64,000 nt of DNA from assembly GCF_025370935.1 (NCBI RefSeq), contig NC_133492.1, forward strand, positions 10,945,608-11,009,607. The letters are read 5' to 3'. Position 1 is the first letter of the stretch; the number at the start of each line of letters is the position of its first letter. Positions 47,391-58,729 of this stretch are shown one piece after another. The notes under the pieces were generated by a model. That model did no database searches. It worked only from the letters and a program-made list of their open reading frames with translations, and was not told the origin of the DNA. The DNA comes from Choristoneura fumiferana (lineage: Eukaryota; Arthropoda; Insecta; Lepidoptera; Tortricidae). A program made the translations under genes and the position numbers.

Positions 47391-48759
47391 TATCTATTTA
47401 TTATTTAGTATTTAGTAGTATCTTAGGTATATGATTGTATTTTCTATAAGTTTATATTCTTATATAAATTTAATATACTTTTAGTTCATTACTAAGGTTA
47501 TGTATATAAATACGAAATTATATGATGATTGAGCTCATTACGAGAATAAAGCCCGCGGCCGCAGCCATCGAAAGCGGCCGAAGCGACGACCGCAGAACAA
47601 GTTCGACCAATCAAAGCGCTGCGGTTGTCGCCCGATTTCATTTCCGCTATTCAAAAAAACATTTTACTGGCAATTTAATTATTGTCTTGATATGAGAAGG
47701 TAATTGTTATTGAAATGTATTTAAAAACCTATCAAAATAGGCACGTTATGCTACGTTCCGTTAAGATTGTAAAATTACAATTTTAATCTTTCGTAGTTCT
47801 ATATTATGTATTGTATGAGTGTATGAGTGTACTTACCGTCAATCATGGGACTTAATTAATCATTTAATGAAATATTGTTGATATCTTGCTATAATTTTGC
47901 TCTAATGTGACATTTATTGATTTAACTACAAAATACTTACAAATAATAGCTTTCGGTCGCGGCTTCGTCTGCGTAGAAACATTTCTCGCGTGAAGCATGA
48001 GCCAGGGCTCAAATTTCATCATAATCAGCCAACAGTAAATATTAGGCTTAAAAACAAACGAAAAATTAGACAGAGTCATTTTAATATTAACCATTGCCTA
48101 TATTGTATATATATATATTGCCTTTGCTGGCGTAGAAGATTGAACTTGCGAATGATGATCTGTGGGCCATGAAGGTGCGGGTTCGAAACCCGTCTAGTAA
48201 GTCGAAAGTCATTTTAGTTTTTAAAATAATCTTATCAATAGTTTGTTTAATTCACCTCGATACTTTGGCCATATTGCAGTGACCATGGTTTTGAGTAGAC
48301 TGAATAATTGTCCGATCACGTTTAAACGAACAAACTTGTGCTAAACAGCCGCGCAAATTTTTCAAACTACCCGTGCTTGATTTAGTAAGCATCGGCATCC
48401 TATCTCATCTACATAGCCCATCCGACGATTTGTCCAAATACAACAAAAGAGTGTTTGTACCAAAGCTTTTAGTTTAATGCAACAGAAACCTGAATGCTTG
48501 CTTCTCTTTCATCCTCAAAAACAAGTTCACGTGTAGCGCCGCTTACTTGACCTACAAGTTCGGGCCTCAGCCGTAAATTCATGAGGATTTCAGGACATGT
48601 TCCCGTTCACTGCAGCTCGGCAATAACCTGCCCGCCTTGATTTACGTCACGAGACTGATTCGGACGGTTAGGGTGAGAGTTGTTTTTACATTTGTCCTTT
48701 TCTAAGTGGAACGATCGGAAAGAGATGCAAGCTATGAAAATAAAACCGATCAAGAACAT
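47391..48759. other. Intergenic DNA with GC-rich patch
   Basis: 47540-47640 is GC-rich (GCCCGCGGCCGCAGCC). 47946-47985 is a decayed Helitron-like end. 48160-48200 has a lone B-box-like GGTTCGAAACCC from a SINE. No exon assigned. Confidence 0.35.
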
Positions 48760-49288
48760 GTGAGGCCATGCTCAGTGTACGGTTCCGTAGTTCCCGACCT
48801 TACCTTAACCTAACTTTGCCTTACACATCAAGTTTTACAAAAAAATTAAAACTGCTTATAACTGATTAAGTTGAAAATATATTTTTTTTCTAGAAAGTTT
48901 TTATTAAGCTTAACTTCCGTGATTATTTTCATATTTTTTAGACGTGCGGTTCAAAAGTTGGAGGGGGAGGACTAATTTTTTTTGAATTTTCGGAATTAAT
49001 ATCTCCGAAAATATTCACTACATCAAAAAATGTTTTTGCAAATCTATTTATTAACCTATCCAACATAAGGAAGGAAGTAAAAAAAAAAACATTCCCACTT
49101 TACGTGTATGGGAGGTACCCTAATTTTTTTTTATTTTCCGATTTTTTCCGCGTGACTGATATGTATATTCATGCCAAATTACAGCTTTCTAGTACTAACG
49201 ATCTCTGAGCTTAGTCGCGGACAAACACATAGACGGACAGACATGGCAAAACTATGAGGGCTCCTATTTGACTACGGAACCCTAAAAA
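48760..49288. mobile_element. GGGTTCCG-type element
   Basis: TACGGTTCCGTAG near 48778 and GACTACGGAACCCTA at its end are inverted termini. A GACGGACAGACA tract lies near the right end. Confidence 0.6.
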
Positions 49289-49392
49289 TGAGCCCCTCAA
49301 TTCAGGTCGAGTAACGTGACGCACAGTAACACCTTTTGTAACTTATAAATTCAAAGCAAAGCAGCTGCAAGGAATGCAGTCCATTTAGTCAT

Positions 49393-49616
49393 AACCTAAC
49401 CAACAAAAAGTGGGAAAACCCCCGATTTTGTCACTTCAAAGCTGAACCGATTTTGATGAAACATGTCTAAGAACCATTGCTAGAAAACATGATTTCAAAT
49501 TAAAAAAACCGCATTCAAATCGGTTCACCCGCTTAAGAGCTACGGTGCCACAGACAGACAGACACACATAGCGGTCAAACTTATAACACCCCTCTTTTTG
49601 CGTCGGGGGTTAAAAA
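49393..49616 (-). repeat. CCCCCGACGC repeat family copy
   Basis: On the minus strand AACCCCCGACGCAAAAAGAG is at its start and CCAACTTTTTGTTGG-like text at its end. It is the left inner arm of the nested palindrome. Confidence 0.7.
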
Positions 49617-50059
49617 GGGAGAAAAGGATGTTATGAAAGACAGTAAAATAGAGAGTGGTACCCACTTTAAGTCAAGCTTCTTTACAATACAATAACTCTT
49701 TATTGAACACTAACATATAGTAAGCAGTACAGAAAACACTGGTTTTTCTTGTATCTCTTCCCAAATATCTCTCACTACTAGTAAGTACATTACTGCAAAT
49801 ACCAGTGTAAGTACTTAAGCCATCCTGGAGGAGTAGAAGTTTGATACGAGGCCAGGATGGCAATTTTAGGTACTGGTCGAAGCTTCTATAGTGCTTTTCT
49901 CAATGATTTCCCGCAAAATTAGCCGAAGTTAATTTAGTAAGTATAAGTACCTAGTAATATATTTTTTTATTTTTTCTGGAGTTTTTTTGTGTCGGGGGTT
50001 TTTAAATTTTTAAATTTGAGTTTTTAATTTCATCTTTTTTAAAGTTTGGTGTAGTATTT

Positions 50060-50178
50060 TTTAACCCCCGACGCAAAAAGAGGGGTGTTATAAGTTTGAC
50101 CGCTATGTGTGTCTGTATGTCTGTGTGTCTGTATTTCTGTGTGTCTGTATGTCTGTATGTCTGTATGTCTGTGTGTCT

Positions 50179-50213
<35 letters not shown>

Positions 50214-50401
50214 TGTCTGTCTATCTGTCTGTCTGTGGCACCGTAGCTCTTAAACGGGTAGACCTATTTGAATGCGTTTTTTTTTATTTGGTAGCAGGTT
50301 TTCTAGCGATGGTGCTTAGACACGTGTCATCAAAATCGGTTCAGCCGTTTTTGAGATATTGAACTTTGTTGTGACAAAATCGGGGGTTTTCCAACTTTTT
50401 G
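50060..50401 (+). repeat. CCCCCGACGC repeat family copy with expanded microsatellite
   Basis: TTAACCCCCGACGCAAAAAG start, a TGTCTGTATGTCTGTGTG tract at 50105-50235 including a pure TG run, and a TCGGGGGTTTTCCAACTT end. Confidence 0.75.
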
Positions 50402-50569
50402 CTTTGAATTTATAAGTTACAATAGTACATTGTGTCTTAAGTAAATTTACGAACTAGAGTCTATAGAAGCCCGAAGTCGAAGACGGGCTGTAATGAGTCG
50501 ATGATTACGACATACAATGTTTTTCATCACATTTGCGAGTAAAATTGTATATTTGTAAAATAAAAACTA

Positions 50570-50870
50570 ATATTTTTCAAAAATTGCCGATACCGCTGAC
50601 TACGTTCTTGTCAGCGCCAGCTCCCCGCCGCCATCCCCCTACGCAGCATGTGCCCAACGTGCCTGCGCAGGTGCTCCTGCAGCAGCGCGCGCACGGAGCA
50701 GCAGCACACCATGCAGTAACAAACTCATTTACCGACCTGGGCTTTATGACAAGGAAATTACTACGGGCAATGACTCATTTACCGACCACGGGTTTCATGA
50801 CAAGCACAATGAGGTCGAGGGTTTTATTTGGGGGGTTGCAACCAAGGTAGCCTGCATTTTACGACACTGT
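50570..50870. other. GC-rich island with short direct repeat
   Basis: 50615-50715 is strongly GC-rich. On the minus strand it reads LLQEHLRRHVGHMLRRG, faintly like a decayed zinc-finger segment, but the cysteine spacing is wrong and stops follow. ACTCATTTACCGACC recurs at about 50726 and 50780. I do not call a gene. Confidence 0.25.
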
Positions 50871-51088
50871 TTACGAGCAAGTATGATGATAAAGGTGTTA
50901 CTCGTAATGTGCGTCACGTTACTCGACCGTTACGGTTCTTAGACATGTTTTATTCTTAATCAAAATGATAGACACGTTTTAATAATGATCATTTATTTAC
51001 AGATAGCCTTCCATAAAATTTCTAGTGTTTGGGCTTTAAATATGTTAATAATATTAATATATCATATTATAATTAGGTATATTAGGAA

Positions 51089-51200
51089 CACTAAAAAAAA
51101 AAGATTTGCTAACAGTAACAAAAAAATTGTTGCTTGTAACATAACTTGAGTGAATACAAAACTAAGGCCTTCTAGTAGCTATAAGTTAGGTGATGTCTTA
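51089..51200 (-). mobile_element. Partial copy of the CACTKAAAAAAA MITE
   Basis: GCTTGTAACATAACTTGAG and GCTATAAGTTAGGTGATGTC match the reverse of 21821-22024. It is cut off next to the CCCCCGACGC copy at 51202-51403. Confidence 0.55.
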
Positions 51201-51201
51201 C

Positions 51202-51403
51202 GACTTTGTCACTTCAAAGTTTGAAGTGAGAGAGAGAGTAAGAACCATCGCTAGAAAGCCTGCTATAAAATAAAAAAAAACCCATTCAAAGCGGTCTCCC
51301 GTTTAAGAGCTACGGTGTTACGGACAGACAGACACACACATAGACACACAGACACACAGCGGTCAAACTTATAATACCCCTCTTTTTGCGTCCAGGGCTA
51401 AAA
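51202..51403 (-). repeat. CCCCCGACGC repeat family copy
   Basis: CGACTTTGTCACTTCAAAGT at the left and ACCCCTCTTTTTGCGTCCAG at the right match the family in minus orientation. Confidence 0.65.
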
Positions 51404-51408
51404 ATGAT

Positions 51409-51719
51409 AGGTGATAATGATAATGAAATGACTGTGATTGTGATGATTGTGACGTGATGATGATGATGGTGAGGATGATGATGATAATGATAATTGTGAT
51501 GATGATAGTGATGATGATTATGATGATGATGGTTGGTAATGATGATTTTGATGATGCTGATGATGATGATAGTTGATGGTGATGACGATGGTGATGATGA
51601 TGATTATGAAGATGATTCTTAGTGATGGTGATGATGGTGATGTTGATTGCGAGATGATGATGATGATGGTTGGTAGTGATGATGACGGTGATGAGGATGA
51701 TGATGATGATAATAATGAC
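51409..51719. repeat. Long imperfect GATGAT microsatellite
   Basis: About 300 bp of GATGATGATG with GTG, AAT and GAC interruptions. The His/Ile-rich and Met/Asp-rich open frames over it are by-products of the trinucleotide repeat. Confidence 0.9.
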
Positions 51720-52822
51720 ACGGACCCATTTCAAAATAGGTGCTACTTAGTTAACTACAACACTGCCGCTCGGCTCGCGCACTGTTTGTGACGGGTTTTT
51801 AAAGGAAATATTTCAATTTCATACATACTTCCTGGACACTAGCACCTAGTATGTATGTATCAATGTATGTAAACTCTTCATTGTACAAAAGAAAATAAAC
51901 AAAACACAATTGACAAACTGCTGGTCTCCAGGATGAGTTACTTCCTACGAAGTTTTTGACGACGTAATGGCAACATTTCATACCATTTTTGAGAAAACTT
52001 ATTCGTTATTAGATAGATTTAAGATTAGCTGATTATCACTAGGTGTCCACATTGCCACCAGCAGCAGCAGGGCAGGCAGCACTACCACTGCCCACCCTCA
52101 CTGCACGACCCACCGTGCAACTATTTACCGTTAAGTGTCTACCGTTGATGCATTACAATTAGAAAACAAGGTCACTACATTTTTTTTACGATCTCCTAAG
52201 TGACTTTGCCTGGGTTGACATGATAAAAAACAACTCTTATGCCAACAATGTTGATCTGCTTGCCGATCATTACCAAAATTTCTCGTAACCTAGGTACTGA
52301 TTTAAATATTCTTCATGTCGAGTGTTTACAAACAATCAGAAATTACACATCAACACAATCACATTTCATGTAGTACCTATCAACGCACGCAGGGTATTGA
52401 ATAAAGAACGTAAACACGGCTCTCCGTACCCAGGGAATCAACCGTTCCCGAGAAACTTCAAACAAAAACACGTCGACAATACAATTAATCAATTGAAAAG
52501 CTCAATGTATTTTCCTAATATTTATAGCAATCGTTGGACGAGTGTTGGTTCAATAAATACGTAGATTCAATCTATAGGTCATGCCCTTTGTTTCGCTTCC
52601 TCTGTCGACATTGGCTCGGTTTGGGAAAAACTAGAAATCAAACTTTATTGTTCAGGGTTGCCTGTAGGAAGAATAATAGGATCGCAAACTGCGTCATCAT
52701 CATATCAACCGGAAGACGATCCAATGATCTACAAGACGATCGATTTATGCTACGCACTGCAAATGGTTTTCCGCGATTTTAACAGAAAAGATGGTCACTT
52801 TTTGTAAATTACTTTAAAAAAA
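51720..52822. other. Intergenic DNA, no gene seen
   Basis: Repeat-like text near 51880-51900 (GTACAAAAGAAAATAAACAA) and 52690-52715 (CATCATATCAACCGGAAGAC). Open frames at 52322-52782 have no domain or splice support. Confidence 0.35.
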
Positions 52823-52834
52823 AAATTAAAAGCT

Positions 52835-53089
52835 TGAAACTACCGTGAGACTCACTCATATTAAATATAATGACCCGGATAACTCACGTCTTAAATCGAG
52901 TTTAGCTCGACATGTTTCGGGCTAATCCGTAGCCCTTCGTCTTCGGAGCAACGCGACTCAGCGGCTGCTGCAACACGCGCACTGCGCGCCGCTGCTCTGC
53001 TCGCGCGACTACCCGACGAAACTGACACCGACCATGTCGAGCTAAACTAGATTTAAGACGTGAGTTATCCGGGTCATTATATTTAATAT
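52835..53089 (+). mobile_element. Foldback retroposon-like element with 12-bp target duplication
   Basis: Starts TGAAACTACCGTGAGACTCA. Long inverted arms (ATGACCCGGATAACTCACG ... CGTGAGTTATCCGGGTCAT) enclose a GC-rich centre with GCGACTCAGCGGCTGCTGC. AAATTAAAAGCT stands on both sides (52823-52834 and 53090-53101). A second copy in reverse orientation lies at 58307-58716. Confidence 0.75.
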
Positions 53090-53101
53090 AAATTAAAAGC
53101 T

Positions 53102-55630
53102 GTTTATATCAATAAAAAATACACGTACAGTTCATTAATTAATTACTAATCCTTAATTAATAGTATTGTTGCAGTCAATGTTTATAATATTACTTGATTA
53201 TTTGGAATGAATGGATACAATAATTATAATTTTAATATTTTACTCTGAGTAGGTAGGTATACAATTTTTATTTAAGGAGGTAGGTTTAACCATCGCACAA
53301 AGATATGCTTAATCTTGTTGTGTTTGCTATTCACAATTTCTTGCACAGTTTCAAATGGAAATTTATTAAGTATGCGAGGCAGAGTGGACGTCCACACTCT
53401 CTGGCCATAAGACATAAGACTAATCTCTACACAGTGTAAAACAAAGTCGTTTCCCGGCATTTACCTGTATGTTGCGTATTTATTTACATTACGTATTCGG
53501 CTTTGAGTCTTCGATTTAAAAATGTGTACCAACTGAATCGGTCGAGTAGTTTCGGTTCAAATTGGCTGTGACAGACAGACATACACGAGTGTTCCTAGCG
53601 TTCTGTTGTTACCTTTTGAGGTACGGAATCTTATAAATAAAGAAACTAAAAAAATCTAGGGCATTAAAGTAACATTTTTCATCTTTTGTTTTCATAATTA
53701 TAACAAACAAAACAATTGCTGTAATACATTGTAATTAAAACTGAGCGAGTTTTGATTGTTTTAGTTTCATTAAAACACTGTCTAAAGGTAGCCCTATGCT
53801 TCGAATTCAAAGCGTCATTTTTCAACCCAAATCCATTTACACTAACAAATATCCAAACGGATAAATCTAAAATATTACCATTGTCATAGCGTGTGCCAAA
53901 ATGCTATGCCGCAATGTTGTTGTTGTTGGTTTGAACATATTTTTTTATAATGGTGCCACTCTTTAAGTTACATTGATTTTGATTTTAAAGTTGTTACGGA
54001 TGACAATAAAAGCTGAAAGTTATAATTAGAAATAAATACAATCTAGAAGGACTGCAGATTTAATTTAATAAACTATGGGTGCAAAACTCAAGTAAATGAC
54101 CAGTTGTTGTATTGGATGCAGTAGTAAGGTGTCCAAATACGAGTAGATAGATAAGTCGACGTACCGTGTTCGAAAAATGATGATTGGTTTTTTGGAGTCT
54201 TTTTGTATTTTTTATTTCAACTCCAAATTTGTTACTTTTACGGGTATCCCGTGAAACCATATCGAAAATACAAACAAACTAGCGAGTTCTAGCGGTGTTC
54301 TCAGGACCTGGGTTCGATTCATAGCACCGGTGTTTTTTTCTGGTTTTCTGTGCATTCATGTCTCAGTTTGTATTTTCGATATTCGAAAAATGACTTAACT
54401 CGAATGTGGGAACTAAAAAAAGTACTGAATTCTAGTCTCATCTGTTTTAATAAGCATAAATTCTGCTGATTAAAAAAATACAAAATATAATAGCTTTCAA
54501 GCATACAAGGGCTTAAGTAACTACCACATAAATACAACAGTAAGTACTTATAAAATAAGTGCTTGAATTAATCAGAATCGGCCGGGCCGTTTACTTTGTA
54601 TTCCGTAACACTAGCTCCAAATATTCCCTCACATTTTTAACATTACACGCCTTTTTTGACCTCCACCGCAGCGCAGTTCGAAAAGAAAAATACAAGTTAC
54701 CAAATTTTGTAAGCAAGTCAAAGTTTTCGGTGAAGCCTGCTGTAGCTAGGCACCTTTAAGCGAACTCATTTTATAGGCCATTAACATTTCATTGGGCTCT
54801 ACAAAAACGGGAGAAAGTTGAGATATTTTAGGAAACTTTTCCTATACAGAATTTTATATTAAACGCAATCATGGACATTTGCCGGGAATTCAATTATAAT
54901 TACGTAGTAGGTTTTAATTTATGAGCTTCTGTTTACTTTGTAATGGTCCGAAATGAATTTTGGAATATCTAAGGGCTTCATTCATTTTTAAGAAAACGGT
55001 GGTGATTATTATTCATTGTATGAGGGGACTCGATTAAATTTTCTTTACGGAGAGACTTTTTGAATATCTGATATTATGGTAAAATTATGTAGGTATGCAG
55101 GGCTGCAGGTAGGTGAACCTTTCCTTGAAGGACCGCAATTGTCCCGGCTACCGGATATCCCGCGGGAACGATGCCATTGTATAATACCTATATCATTTGA
55201 TTATGGAAGCCTATACTTATAAGATAAGAGTATATTGAAACGTTCTATTTTTATAGGCACGTGTCCATACCAAGTCAAAAAGCAGATGCGTTTTTTAAAG
55301 TTTTGCGATAGAGACGGATATATCTGTGAATTAATTATGAGATTAAAGATTCTATTTCAATCTGGCTCCGAGTTATAACTAAACCGAAGCCTCTTTTTAC
55401 TAGCGGAATTTGTTTCTAGCAATGGGACTCATATAAACTAACAATAAAGAGATCTGTCAACCATGAAAGGGTTAACTTGTATATCTTTAGTCCAATAATG
55501 CAATATTCTCTAAAACCGTAAACTTTTCAGGAAATTTACCCAAATAAATCAAACCTAATCCAACTTTATAGATATTTATGATATCCTGAATACATTAAGG
55601 TCCCATTGTGAATTTTGTTTATATTTTAAA
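53102..55630. other. Intergenic DNA with a compact TIR element
   Basis: 54261-54380 carries ATCGAAAATACAAAC / GTTTGTATTTTCGAT ends around a tRNA-like GGACCTGGGTTCGATTC, a short relative of 45159-45899. A GGGTTCCG-like fragment is near 53560-53640. A 62-codon frame at 53272-53460 (minus) is not recognised. Confidence 0.4.
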
Positions 55631-55665
55631 CTAGTCATTACTCGCGGCTTCGGTCGCGTGAACCA
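55631..55665 (-). mobile_element. Helitron-like 3' end
   Basis: CTAGTCATTACTCGCGGCTT on the plus strand is the inverted CTAG terminus with its CGCG stem; the body is not preserved. Confidence 0.45.
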
Positions 55666-55744
55666 TTAGGTTTCGTGATTTTAGTGTTTAATATTTATTT
55701 GGGCAAAAAACGGTACAATGTAAAAACGCAGTACATATGTCGGC

Positions 55745-56265
55745 GGCCGATCGTAAAATCCGCCAAATCACGAAATTCCTAAGCATATCGTGAAATGGCG
55801 CCATTTCATGAATTGGCTAATGGACATCCGCACTATTGTTCAAAACTCTACGTTTAACGATTTGCCTAGTGACGTTTAGGCAAATCATGAAATTCCTAGG
55901 CATATCATGAAACACCGCCATTTCATGATTTGGCCAGTTTAGGCAGATCATGTAATTCCTAGGAATATCATGAAACACCGCCATATCGGTTCTGGCAGTT
56001 CGCCGGTCGCTTCGCTTGCTCGGCTCGTGCGTTGTGCTCACAATTAATACTGGTAAAATCCTCGCTTCGCTCGTCGTACCTAAATGTTTCTTATTTTCGG
56101 CATATCACAATGTGCCCGGTATTGAGCTAGGAATATCGACGAATTCGTTGCTCAAATCGATCTGCCGTATTGTTTTTCAGCACATCGTGATATGCCTGGC
56201 CAACTTTTAGGCATATTATGAAATGGCACCATTTCATGATATGCCTAGGAATTTCGTGATCTGGC
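55745..56265. repeat. Array of short direct and inverted repeats (ATCATGAAATTCCTAGGC)
   Basis: ATCATGAAATTCCTAGGCAT-like units occur near 55766, 55880 and 55940 (the last two about 61 bp apart). Inverted versions (ATGCCTAGGAATTTCGTGAT) lie near 56240. GCCATTTCATGA palindromes occur between them. Confidence 0.6.
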
Positions 56266-56269
56266 AAAC

Positions 56270-56332
56270 AGACAGACATGGCGAAACTGTGAGGGTTCCG
56301 TTTTTGCCATTTTGGCTCCGGAACCCTAAAAA
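56270..56332. repeat. GGGTTCCG-type end fragment
   Basis: ACAGACAGACATGGCGAAAC followed by GAGGGTTCCG and GGCTCCGGAACCCTAAAA, identical in layout to 38905-38966. Confidence 0.65.
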
Positions 56333-58293
56333 TTAAAAACCCTACTGCCTTAAAAATACCAAAAAGAAGAAAGCAGATCTGGTGGTCTAGAACTTTGTTG
56401 AGTAGCTAAATAAAAGTTCGACAGTCGGGATCCATTAGGCATGCTATGAATTTTTAGAGCATATTATATTTTGCGGACACCATCATGAAAATTGTATACC
56501 CTATGTCACTCCGACAGTTACAACGAATCTAATGATTTCTCTTATGTTAAAATCCGTCCAGCCAGCCGCTTAGGCTCCAGCAAGGATTAAAGAAATGGGA
56601 TACATAGATACGCTTGAAAAACATAACCCTCCTCCTTCGGGCAGTCGGATAAAAATACTTGCCGCATTGCCCCGTTGAATCGCTGAAGATGCACTATAAA
56701 TCGCTGATGTCCAACTATTTAACTCCATCCGAACATCTTTTGTATTAAAAACAATGATACCTACAGTCTTTTTGTCCAGGCCAGACAGAGTCACGACGGG
56801 TCACTAGTACAAGCCACGCAGAAACACCTGCCTTCCAAGTTTGTTTAGCTCTATTTGAATGAGAATGGCGCGAATTGCCGGATTCAAACGACGACGAAAC
56901 TTCTCCGGCTGTACGTACAGTCTGCACCAGATATCTATACAAATAAGGATCTCAAAAATATCCGCGCAATCTCCTACTGCTTTGACAATAGAGAAGTGTA
57001 CAGGTCTTTCTGAGCTCTTCGTTTTGTTGATGTGTTTGTCGCCAACTGTACTTACAAAGTTGGCAGTTTGTGTGTAAGAAAATGTTTATTGGGATTCGTT
57101 TTTAAATAATACTTCTAAACGGATGTTTAAACATCGACTAAAGGGATGCTCACAATTTTAAGCTGGAATTGTTATTTTTGCACCTGTTAAATTAATGTTT
57201 TTGATGGCAAGAAACTATCATCACGAAAAAATTGCAAAATACGTTGATACTTACGTTGTTTCATATAAAGTAGTGAAAACCTCAACAATCTGACCAACCC
57301 GATTGAGTTTACCAGCATCAAGACAATACCTTTCTATTTAAAATGTAAACGAAATATTCTTGTAAAATGTCACTACAGCGTCGCTCATTTTTTTAACGTT
57401 GGCCAGTCATGTAAATTAGAATGCCCAACAATCATTTCCATCTCATAAATTATTTTGTATTACCTAAAGAAAACCCAAGAACTAAGTACTTATATCCTAA
57501 CTCATCCTTTTCTTATTCCAAACTGCATTTTATTTCTTCTAGATACCATGTTTCAGAGTAACATAAGATGTCAAAATTAATAAAATACAATAAAAGACAA
57601 CTTAAACCTATATAAATGTTCTCAATTATATTTGTCATCGACCACTTCAGTCGTTATCCGATACCTAGTCTGAATTGCACTTAATAGCCATCCTAAAAAA
57701 ATTCAACAGCATTGACCACTTTTGACGCTCACGAGTGCGAAATGGCAATAATAAATGGCCCGGTCGAAGTCGCATTCGATTTATAACTTTATCTCCCATC
57801 AGGTAGGGCGGAGCAGTAACTCGGTGCCAGATAATATCCTCATAGAGCAAATCTATAAGGATAATATTACAGGTACTTTATCGAACGAGGAAATAAAACC
57901 CTAAAGGCTAACCCCAGGAAGCATCCTTTATCTTTTTACGGTTCATGTGCGCCATTCAATACGAAGGACTCTCCATGATTTTGCAATATGACTCTTCTAA
58001 AGAAAACACAAAGTTAGAATTCAGTTCTATGCTCCTGATGCTAAGGTTCGGATCCCGTTGGATTAATAAGTTAGAAAGGAAGTCGTGGTACCACATTCGG
58101 AATTATTGGCAACATTTTGCACGCTGAACTTGCGTTTGAATACAAATGATTCTAGTTCCAGTGAGTTCGGTACCACCTGCTTTATTTTTATGCGCTAAGG
58201 ATTCGAAACTATGTATTGTGTAGAAGTTTATTTGTTTGAAGTAAAGGTTAAAATAATTAACTTGTACAAATGTAAATTCTTATGTTATCAACG
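56333..58293. other. Intergenic DNA, relic open frames only
   Basis: 56570-56942 (minus) has two overlapping open frames over a GC-richer stretch. The phrase CATAACCCTCCTCCTTCGGGC is one I know as a dispersed repeat. No complete gene. Confidence 0.35.
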
Positions 58294-58306
58294 TAATAAT
58301 CAAACT

Positions 58307-58716
58307 CATATTAAATATAATGACCCGGATGACCCGGATAACTCACGTCTTAAATCGAGTTTAGCTCGACATGTTTCGGGCTAATCCGCGACTACCCGAC
58401 GAAACTGACACCGGCACACAACTACCCGCGTTTTCATCATCATTACAACTGTCAAATGTAACACTATTAGTGTTGTGTGCTACCCTAATTACCTGACAGT
58501 TGTAATGATGATGAAAACGCGGGTAGTTGTGTGCCGGTGTCAGTTTCGTCGGGTAGTCGCGCGAGCAGAGCGGCGGCGCGCAGTGCGCGTGTTGCAGCAG
58601 CCGCTGAGTCGCGTTGCTCCGGAGACGAAGGGCTACGGATTAGCCCGAAACATGTCGAGCTAAACTCGATTTAAGACGTGATATTTAATATGAGTAGTCT
58701 CACGGTAGTTTCATGT
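58307..58716 (-). mobile_element. Foldback retroposon-like element with 13-bp target duplication
   Basis: Same family as 52835-53089 but reversed, with a longer palindromic centre (CAACTACCCGCGTTTTCATC ... GATGAAAACGCGGGTAGTTG). Ends in AGTCTCACGGTAGTTTCATG. TAATAATCAAACT flanks it at 58294-58306 and 58717-58729. Confidence 0.8.
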
Positions 58717-58729
58717 TAATAATCAAACT

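Larger units (their letters stand above)
49307..50927. repeat. Large nested palindrome containing two CCCCCGACGC copies
   Basis: Left arm: GTCGAGTAACGTGACGCAC with the following GTAACTTATAAATTCAAAGC (49307-49362). Right arm in inverse order: GCTTTGAATTTATAAGTTAC (50401-50420) and GTGCGTCACGTTACTCGAC (about 50909-50927). Inside are inverted copies of the CCCCCGACGC repeat at 49393-49616 and 50060-50401. A further stretch of about 470 bp (50421-50889) separates the two halves of the right arm only. Confidence 0.65.

Noticed and set aside
50096..50362. Cys/Val-rich ORF of 88 codons
   Set aside because: Encoded by the TGTCTGTG microsatellite inside a repeat.
50600..50720. Zinc-finger-like minus-strand text LLQEHLRRHVGHMLRR
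   Set aside because: Cysteine spacing does not fit C2H2 and stops interrupt the frame.
51369..51791. His/Ile-rich and Met/Asp-rich long open frames
   Set aside because: Products of the GATGAT microsatellite, not genes.
53272..53460. 62-codon minus-strand frame that looks protein-like
   Set aside because: ATG present, but no promoter, no exon partners and no recognised motif; might be a transposon relic.
56570..56942. Two overlapping minus-strand frames resembling coding sequence
   Set aside because: Overlap phrases known from dispersed lepidopteran repeats; no ATG-led complete model.
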